From positions 1,302,001 through 1,366,000 of the forward strand of contig NZ_JBODSD010000001.1 of the NCBI RefSeq assembly GCF_050632745.1: a DNA stretch of 64,000 nucleotides, written 5' to 3'. Below the pieces are notes generated by a model. The model was not told the origin of the DNA, ran no database searches, and saw nothing but the letters and a program-made list of their open reading frames with translations. This DNA is from Mumia sp050632745. Lineage in GTDB: Bacteria > Actinomycetota > Actinomycetes > Propionibacteriales > Nocardioidaceae. The translations under genes and the position numbers were made by a program. Shown one piece after another: positions 58,940 to 64,000 of the stretch; within the stretch, counting starts at the first letter, position 1; each line of letters begins with the position of its first letter.

Positions 58940-58950
58940 GAGAATGCCCC

Positions 58951-59625
58951 GTGCCCAAGAACCCCACCCCACCGCCTGACGCGCCCGTGCTCGTGATCGG
59001 CCTCGGCCGCTTCGGCACGGCGGTCGCGTCGTCGCTGACGCGCCTGGGCCACGAGGTGCTCGCGATCGACGAGAGCATGGAGCTCGTGCAGAAGTGGGCG
59101 ACGGAGTTCACCCACACGGTGCAGGCGGACTCCACCGACGAGGAGGCGCTGCGCCAGATCGGTGCCGACCAGTTCGACCGGGCGGTCGTCGGGATCGGCA
59201 CCGACATCGAGGCGAGCGTGCTCACCGTCCTCACGCTCAACGAGCTCGGCGTGCGCGAGGTTTGGGCGAAGGCCATCAACAAGAAGCACGGCAAGATCCT
59301 CGAGCGCGTGGGCGCACGCCACGTCGTCTACCCGGAGTCGGCGATGGGGGAGCGGGTCGCGCACATGGTCGCGGGCTCGATGATCGACTTCATCGAGTTC
59401 GACGACGGCTTCGCGATCGCCCGGACCGCGGCGCCGTCGAGCGCGGTGGGCCGGACGCTCGCGGAGTCGGCGCTGCGCAGCCAGTACGGCATCACGGTGG
59501 TCGGCGTGAAGCGTCCGGGCGCCGACTTCACCTACGCACGGCCGGAGACGTTCGTCGGCGAGTTCGACGAGCTGATCGTCTCCGGGCCGACCAAGAAGGT
59601 CGAGCGGTTCGCCGGGCTGTCCTGA
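58951..59625 (+). CDS. TrkA/KtrA-family potassium uptake regulatory (RCK) protein
   Basis: A 224-residue cytoplasmic gating ring subunit. PVLVIGLGRFGTAVASSLTRLGHEVLAIDES is the RCK_N Rossmann site for ATP/ADP or NAD; the C-terminal ~80 residues form the RCK_C domain, in which relatives bind c-di-AMP (YGITVVGVKRPG). The GTG is preceded by AGGAG, eight bases away, and lies 11 bases after the membrane-subunit stop, so the two form one operon. Confidence 0.92.
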   Translation: MPKNPTPPPDAPVLVIGLGRFGTAVASSLTRLGHEVLAIDESMELVQKWATEFTHTVQADSTDEEALRQIGADQFDRAVVGIGTDIEASVLTVLTLNELGVREVWAKAINKKHGKILERVGARHVVYPESAMGERVAHMVAGSMIDFIEFDDGFAIARTAAPSSAVGRTLAESALRSQYGITVVGVKRPGADFTYARPETFVGEFDELIVSGPTKKVERFAGLS

Positions 59626-59632
59626 GCCGCCG

Positions 59633-60613
59633 TCAGTGCGGCGCGTCCTCGCCGAGGACGTGCACCCATGCGGCCCACGCGCTGCGGACCATGTCCTCGA
59701 GCGAGTGCCGCATCCGCCACTCCAGGTCCCGGGTCGCCAGCTCTCCCGAGGCCACGATCCGTGCGGGGTCACCGGGGCGGCGCGGAGCGGTCTCCGGGGT
59801 GAAGTCCACTCCGGTGACGTGCGCGATCGTGTCCATGATCTGCCGCACCGACACGCCCTCGCCGCTGCCGAGGTTGTAGACGTCCTCGAGGGTCGCCCCG
59901 GCGGCGAGCGACCGCGCGGCGACCACGTGGGTGTGCGCGAGGTCGGTCACGTGCAGGTAGTCGCGGACGCACGTGCCGTCCGGCGTCGGGTAGTCCGTGC
60001 CGTTGATCCTCGGGACGCCGCCGTCGGTGAGGGTCTTGAAGACCTTCGGGAAGAGGTTGTGCGGGCTCGAGTCGTACAGGTCGTCGTCGCCGGAGCCCAC
60101 GACGTTGAAGTAGCGCAGCGAGGTCTGCCGCAGGTCGGTCGCCCGCGCCTGCGCCTGGAGGATCCACTCGTCCACCAGCTTGCTCTCGCCGTACGGCGAC
60201 TCCGGGGACGTGGGCGTCTGCTCGGTGACGAGGTCGGTGTCCGGCGTGCCGTACACGGCGGCCGACGAGGAGAAGACGATCGACCTCACCCCGACGTCGG
60301 CCATCGCCTCGAGCAGGTGGAGGGTGCCGGTGACGTTCTGCTCGTAGGTGTGCAACGGGCGCTGCACGGACACGCCGGCGTACTTGTAGCCCGCGACGTG
60401 CACCACGCCCTCGACGTCGTGCTCACGCAGCGTCGTACGGACGAGGTCGGTGTCGGTCACGTTGCCCTCGACGAAGGGGACGTCGCCCGGCACGAACTCC
60501 CGGTGCCCGGACTCGAGCGAGTCGAGCACGACGACGTCGATGCCGGCGGAGGTGAACGCACGGACGACGTGGGATCCGATGTAGCCGGCGCCGCCGGTCA
60601 CGAGCCAGGTCAT
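59633..60613 (-). CDS. galE: UDP-glucose 4-epimerase
   Basis: A 326-residue extended short-chain dehydrogenase. The NAD site is WLVTGGAGYIGSHVVRAF; the catalytic serine and YxxxK are in VFSSSAAVYG and SPYGESK; TPDGTCVRDYLHVTDLA and YNLGSGEGVSVRQI are GalE-specific. It interconverts UDP-glucose and UDP-galactose and could feed the wall-polymer glycosyltransferases. A TAGGGT hexamer (60621-60626) lies seven bases before the ATG, indicating a leaderless mRNA. It is convergent with the potassium operon. Confidence 0.93.
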   Translation of the reverse strand: MTWLVTGGAGYIGSHVVRAFTSAGIDVVVLDSLESGHREFVPGDVPFVEGNVTDTDLVRTTLREHDVEGVVHVAGYKYAGVSVQRPLHTYEQNVTGTLHLLEAMADVGVRSIVFSSSAAVYGTPDTDLVTEQTPTSPESPYGESKLVDEWILQAQARATDLRQTSLRYFNVVGSGDDDLYDSSPHNLFPKVFKTLTDGGVPRINGTDYPTPDGTCVRDYLHVTDLAHTHVVAARSLAAGATLEDVYNLGSGEGVSVRQIMDTIAHVTGVDFTPETAPRRPGDPARIVASGELATRDLEWRMRHSLEDMVRSAWAAWVHVLGEDAPH

Positions 60614-60623
60614 GGCGTCGACC

Positions 60624-61763
60624 CTAGCCGACGGTCACGCGCAGGATCCGGTCGTCGTCGCCCGCCGGGTCGCCCCGTCCGTCGGTGTTGCTCGTGGTCA
60701 CCCAGAGGCTCCCGTCCGGGGCCGCGACCGCGTTGCGCACGCGCCCGAGGTCCTCGTCGCCGAGGCGTCGCCGGGGGCGTCCGGCGTCGGTCCCCGACAG
60801 CGGGACCGCCCACACGCACTGCCCACGCAGGGCCGCGACGTACGCCGTCCCGTACGCGATCCCGACCCCGGCCGGCGACGCGTCGTCGGTGCTCCACCAC
60901 GCCTTCGGGCCGATGACCCCGCGCTCGTCGGTGGGCCCCTCCGTCTGCGGCCAGCCGTAGTTGCCGCCCCGCTCGACCAGGTTGAGCTCGTCGGTGGTCT
61001 GGTCCCCGAACTCCGAGGCCCAGAGACGACCCTCGGCGTCGAAGGCGAGGCCCTCGACGTTGCGGTGCCCGTAGGACCACACGCGGTTGCGGAACGGGTT
61101 GCCGTCGGCCGCCCTCCCGTCCAGCGTCATCCGCAGGATCTTGCCGGACGGGGAGTCGACGTCCTGGGCGCGGTCGCGCTGGCCGGCGTCCCCCGTGCTC
61201 GCGTACAGCATCCCGTCAGGGCCGATCACGAGCCGGCCCCCGTTGTGGTTGAACGCCCGGGGGATGCCGTCGAGCAGGACCTGCGGTCGCCCGAGGCGCC
61301 GCCCGTCGTACGACATCCGCACGATGCGGTTGTCGTCGGGGGAGGTGAAGAACGCGAGCACCGCGTCCTCGTCCGGGGTGAGGACGAGACCCATCAGCCC
61401 GCCCTCGCCGCTGTCGGTGTCCACGCCGGGGACCTCGCCGACGGTCTCCTTCGCCCCGTCGCCCACCCGCACCACGCGCGCGGTGTCGCGCTCGGTCACC
61501 AGCGCCCCGCCCGCGCGCAGGAACGCGATGCCCCACGGCACCGTCATGTCCTCCGCGACGACGCCGTCGATCCGCAGACGCGTCGGGTCGGCGGGTGCGG
61601 ACGGGCTCGGCGCCGGGGGAGTCGTCGACGGGGGCGACGTCGGCTCGGTGGTGGGCTCGGTCGTGGGGGTCGGACCGGGGGAGCCGTCACCGCTGCACCC
61701 TGTGGCGAGGCCTGCCCCGGTCGCGGCGAGCGCCACGAGGAGCTCGCGGCGTGTCAGCGTCAT
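60624..61763 (-). CDS. PQQ-dependent sugar dehydrogenase family lipoprotein (GDH/Asd-like)
   Basis: A 379-residue secreted protein. The N-terminus MTLTRRELLVALAATGAGLATGC has a twin arginine and a lipobox-like end (C23), followed by a Thr/Pro/Ser linker of about 40 residues. The beta-propeller opens with LRIDGVVAEDMTVPWGIAFL; FNHNGGRLVIGPDGMLYASTGDAG and NPFRNRVWSYGHRNVEGLAF are signatures of soluble glucose dehydrogenase and aldose-sugar dehydrogenase. It oxidises sugars outside the membrane if PQQ is present. It lies ten bases upstream of galE, but galE has its own -10 in the gap. Confidence 0.88.
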   Translation of the reverse strand: MTLTRRELLVALAATGAGLATGCSGDGSPGPTPTTEPTTEPTSPPSTTPPAPSPSAPADPTRLRIDGVVAEDMTVPWGIAFLRAGGALVTERDTARVVRVGDGAKETVGEVPGVDTDSGEGGLMGLVLTPDEDAVLAFFTSPDDNRIVRMSYDGRRLGRPQVLLDGIPRAFNHNGGRLVIGPDGMLYASTGDAGQRDRAQDVDSPSGKILRMTLDGRAADGNPFRNRVWSYGHRNVEGLAFDAEGRLWASEFGDQTTDELNLVERGGNYGWPQTEGPTDERGVIGPKAWWSTDDASPAGVGIAYGTAYVAALRGQCVWAVPLSGTDAGRPRRRLGDEDLGRVRNAVAAPDGSLWVTTSNTDGRGDPAGDDDRILRVTVG

Positions 61764-61915
61764 GGGGACCAGTCTGGCGTACGACGCGGCCGTGGACACG
61801 CCGCGCGCGGCAGCCGACGGCGCCGTTCGTTCGACCTGCCGATGCCCGGGCCTCGGAGTAACGTGCCGAGCGGGCCAGGCCCCTGACCCGACGACCACTG
61901 ATTGCGGGAGGGCGG

Positions 61916-63631
61916 ATGGACGGCAGCGTGCTGCTGGCAGCGGACGACACGTTTCGTCTCGACACGGGATTCTCCGACTACCTGATCATCGCGATCTACT
62001 TCGCCTTCGTCCTCGGCATCGGCATCCTCGCCAAGCGCCAGGTCTCCAGCAGCATCGACTTCTTCCTCTCGGGACGGTCGCTGCCGGCGTGGGTGACCGG
62101 CCTCGCCTTCATCTCGGCGAACCTCGGCGCGGTCGAGATCATGGGCATGTCGGCCAACGGCGCCCAGTACGGCCTGCCGACGATGCACTACTTCTGGATC
62201 GGCGCGGTCCCGGCGATGCTGTTCCTCGGCATCGTGATGATGCCCTTCTACTACGGCTCGAAGGTGCGCAGCGTCCCCGAGTTCATGCGGATGCGCTTCG
62301 GCACCGGCGCCCACCTGGTCAACGCCCTGAGCTTCGCGATCGCGCAGCTGCTGATCGCCGGCGTCAACCTCTACCTGCTCGCGACCATCGTCGAGGTCAT
62401 CCTCGGCTGGCCGCTGTGGGTGTCGCTGATCGCGGCCGCGGTGGTCGTCCTCACCTACACCACGCTCGGTGGTCTGTCCGCCGCGATCTACAACGAGGTG
62501 CTGCAGTTCTTCGTGATCGTGGCCGCACTGCTGCCGCTCACGCTGGTCGCGCTGCACAAGGTCGGCGGCGTCAGCGGCCTCACGGACAAGATCTCGGCGA
62601 CGCCCGGTGGCGACGAGCAGCTCTCGTCGTGGCCCGGGACCAACCTCACCGGCATCGAGGACCCGTTCTGGTCGGTCGTCGGCATCGTGTTCGGTCTGGG
62701 CTTCGTGCTCTCCTTCGGCTACTGGACGACGAACTTCGTCGAGGTCCAGCGGGCGATGGCGTCGAAGTCGATGTCGGCCGCGCGCAGCGCCCCGATCATC
62801 GGCACCTTCCCCAAGATGTTCGTGCCGTTCATCGTGGTCGTGCCCGGCATGATCTGCGCGGTCCTGGTGCCGGAGATGATCGCGCTGAAGGCCGGCGAAC
62901 CCGACGCCGGGGTCGACTACAACGACGCGATCCTGCTGCTCATGCGCGACCTGCTGCCCAACGGCATGCTCGGCCTCGCGATCGCCGGCCTGCTCGCGTC
63001 GTTCATGGCCGGCATGGCGGCCAACATCTCGGCCTTCAACACGGTGTTCAGCGTCGACCTCTGGCAGCAGTACGTCCACAAGGACAAGCCGGACGCCTAC
63101 TACACCGCGGTCGGACGGTGGGCGACGGTCGCCGCGACCGTGGTCGCGATCTTCACGGCGCTGATCGCCTCGGGCTACTCGAACCTCATGGACTACCTCC
63201 AGACGCTGTTCGGGTTCTTCAACGCGCCGCTCTTCGCGACGTTCATCCTCGGCATGTTCTGGAAGCGCATGACGGCGACCGCTGGCTGGGTGGGCCTGGT
63301 CTCCGGCACGGCGGCTGCCGTCGTGGTCGCGATCCTCAGCGAGGACGCGCTCGGCACGCTGAGCACCGGCGTCCTGCCGCTGTCCGGCCAGGGTGCCAGC
63401 TTCGTCGCCGCCAGCGCCGCCTTCGTGGTCGACATCGCGGTCAGCTGGGTCGTCAGCCTCGCGACGCAACCGAAGCCCGCAGCCCAGCTGCGCGGGTTCG
63501 TCTACTCGCTCACGCCGAAGGACCAGCTGCGCGACCCGCTCGCGCACCTGCTGCCCTGGTACCAGCGCCCGACGGTGCTCGCCTCGATCTCCTTGGTCCT
63601 GGTGGTCACCCTGAACATCATCTTCTGGTGA
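61916..63631 (+). CDS. Sodium:solute symporter family protein (SGLT-like)
   Basis: A 571-residue transporter with about 14 helices. FFLSGRSLPAWVTGLAFISANLGAVEIMGMSANGAQYGL matches the SGLT branch, and the inner helix GLAIAGLLASFMAGMAANISAFNTVF is the second SSS signature. The neighbours (sugar dehydrogenase, GalE) make a sugar or sugar-derived acid plausible, but the substrate cannot be fixed. GGGAGGG precedes the ATG. A 94-residue two-helix protein follows 13 bases later and may be an accessory subunit. Confidence 0.9.
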   Translation: MDGSVLLAADDTFRLDTGFSDYLIIAIYFAFVLGIGILAKRQVSSSIDFFLSGRSLPAWVTGLAFISANLGAVEIMGMSANGAQYGLPTMHYFWIGAVPAMLFLGIVMMPFYYGSKVRSVPEFMRMRFGTGAHLVNALSFAIAQLLIAGVNLYLLATIVEVILGWPLWVSLIAAAVVVLTYTTLGGLSAAIYNEVLQFFVIVAALLPLTLVALHKVGGVSGLTDKISATPGGDEQLSSWPGTNLTGIEDPFWSVVGIVFGLGFVLSFGYWTTNFVEVQRAMASKSMSAARSAPIIGTFPKMFVPFIVVVPGMICAVLVPEMIALKAGEPDAGVDYNDAILLLMRDLLPNGMLGLAIAGLLASFMAGMAANISAFNTVFSVDLWQQYVHKDKPDAYYTAVGRWATVAATVVAIFTALIASGYSNLMDYLQTLFGFFNAPLFATFILGMFWKRMTATAGWVGLVSGTAAAVVVAILSEDALGTLSTGVLPLSGQGASFVAASAAFVVDIAVSWVVSLATQPKPAAQLRGFVYSLTPKDQLRDPLAHLLPWYQRPTVLASISLVLVVTLNIIFW

Positions 63632-63644
63632 GAGGAGCCCCGTC

Positions 63645-63929
63645 ATGGCTGAGCGCAAGAGCCGCTTCAAGATCGCGTCGGCATTCGACATCCGGACGAT
63701 CATCGGGGCCCTGCTGGGCATCTACGGCGTGATCCTCACGTTCCTCGGCATCTTCAACGCCTCCGACGCGGAGCTGGAGAAGGCCGACGGCTTCAACGTC
63801 AACCTCGTCAACGGCCTCATCCTGCTCGGGGTGGCCGCGCTCTTCATCGTCTGGGCGATCGTGCGGCCGCTGGTCGTCGAGGAGGTGCCCCCGGAGGCGC
63901 TCGAGGACCACAAGGCCGGACCCGAGTAG
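63645..63929 (+). CDS. Small two-helix membrane protein, symporter-associated
   Basis: A 94-residue protein with two membrane helices: TIIGALLGIYGVILTFLGIF (about 14-33) and LVNGLILLGVAALFIVWAIV (about 49-68), then VRPLVVEEVPPEAL. It begins 13 bases after the symporter stop with an AGGAG ribosome site, so it is in the same operon. Small partners of this kind accompany several SSS symporters; its role is unknown. The operon ends in a perfect 15-bp hairpin. Confidence 0.75.
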   Translation: MAERKSRFKIASAFDIRTIIGALLGIYGVILTFLGIFNASDAELEKADGFNVNLVNGLILLGVAALFIVWAIVRPLVVEEVPPEALEDHKAGPE

Positions 63930-63944
63930 CCCGCAGGCTCGTAC

Positions 63945-63980
63945 GCGGCGACCGGCGGGCGCTCTCCCGCCGGTCGCCGC
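63945..63980 (+). terminator. Perfect 15-bp terminator-like hairpin
   Basis: GCGGCGACCGGCGGG (63945-63959) and CCCGCCGGTCGCCGC (63966-63980) are perfectly complementary around a 6-base loop, 15 bases after the last gene of the symporter operon. There is no U-tract, as often in GC-rich actinobacteria. Confidence 0.8.
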
Positions 63981-63982
63981 GC

Positions 63983-64000
63983 TAGCATGGGCGGCATGTA
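63983..64000 (+). CDS. Promoter and first bases of a downstream gene (partial)
   Basis: TAGCAT (63983-63988), seven bases, then ATG at 63996 repeats the leaderless promoter layout seen elsewhere in the window. Only the start codon and two further bases are inside the window, so the product is unknown. Confidence 0.35.

Noticed and set aside
61760..63721. A 653-codon minus-strand frame opposite the sodium symporter
   Set aside because: It is a charged shadow of a membrane-protein gene with clear SSS signatures.

Overview
The window is one contiguous piece of a very GC-rich actinobacterial chromosome. A Nocardioidaceae-like member of the Propionibacteriales is the likeliest source, but this is inferred from gene content and style, not from a marker gene. 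Supporting signs are a SigK/RskA sigma and anti-sigma pair, a mycothiol-transferase-type DinB protein, dense operons with GTGA/ATGA stop-start overlaps, and at least ten genes with a TANNNT -10 hexamer six or seven bases before the start codon (leaderless transcription). I see no tRNA, rRNA, insertion sequence, prophage or CRISPR array. Almost all of the sequence is coding, and because of the GC content most genes carry long open shadow frames on the opposite strand.

Layout. 0-9.5 kb: LuxR regulator, DUF1304 membrane protein, an Rrf2-TrpB2-metallohydrolase operon divergent from an MFS exporter, an SRPBCC/ArsR pair, an iron-box-controlled siderophore-interacting protein, small hypotheticals, a deazaflavin-type oxidoreductase, and a divergent ArgP/LysE pair. 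10-14.7 kb: a membrane Ser/Thr kinase, then a persulfide-response cluster (CstR-like repressor divergent from a six-Cys mini-protein and a CoA-disulfide-reductase/rhodanese fusion). 14.7-18.1 kb: MarR repressor divergent from a luciferase-like monooxygenase fused to a berberine-bridge-type FAD oxidase, then Dps. 18.1-19.5 kb: fluoride riboswitch, universal stress protein and two CrcB fluoride channels. 19.5-22.7 kb: glycine betaine/proline ABC importer. 23-28 kb: methyltransferase, HhH-GPD protein, and a SigK/RskA locus divergent from a molybdopterin oxidoreductase-fasciclin operon; both divergent promoters match the SigK consensus.

28-44 kb: DinB protein, a CE1758/CE1759-type flavin pair, then a wall teichoic acid or related phosphopolymer locus: glycosyltransferases, TagGH-like ABC exporter, a bifunctional cytidylyltransferase/SDR (Bcs1-like, predicted CDP-ribitol synthesis), a 1164-residue protein made of two TagF-like modules, a pyruvyltransferase, a third TagF-like transferase, an HtrA-like protease and a CDP-alcohol phosphotransferase with an altered motif. 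44-51 kb: PAS protein, an M13 peptidase-MFS-glutathionyl-hydroquinone-reductase-like operon, and a cupin-HTH regulator divergent from BenE. 50.7-57.6 kb: an alpha-glucoside utilisation regulon (MalGFE, GH13 enzyme, LacI) whose 3' end abuts a BenE frame that has no stop codon of its own. 57.6-64 kb: Ktr/Trk potassium uptake, GalE, a PQQ-type sugar dehydrogenase lipoprotein, a sodium:solute symporter and a small membrane protein.

The most rewarding items are the divergent SigK promoters, the two-flavoenzyme fusion, the double-module TagF protein, the CstR-type persulfide switch, and the BenE read-through junction. None is proven to be a new system from sequence alone.
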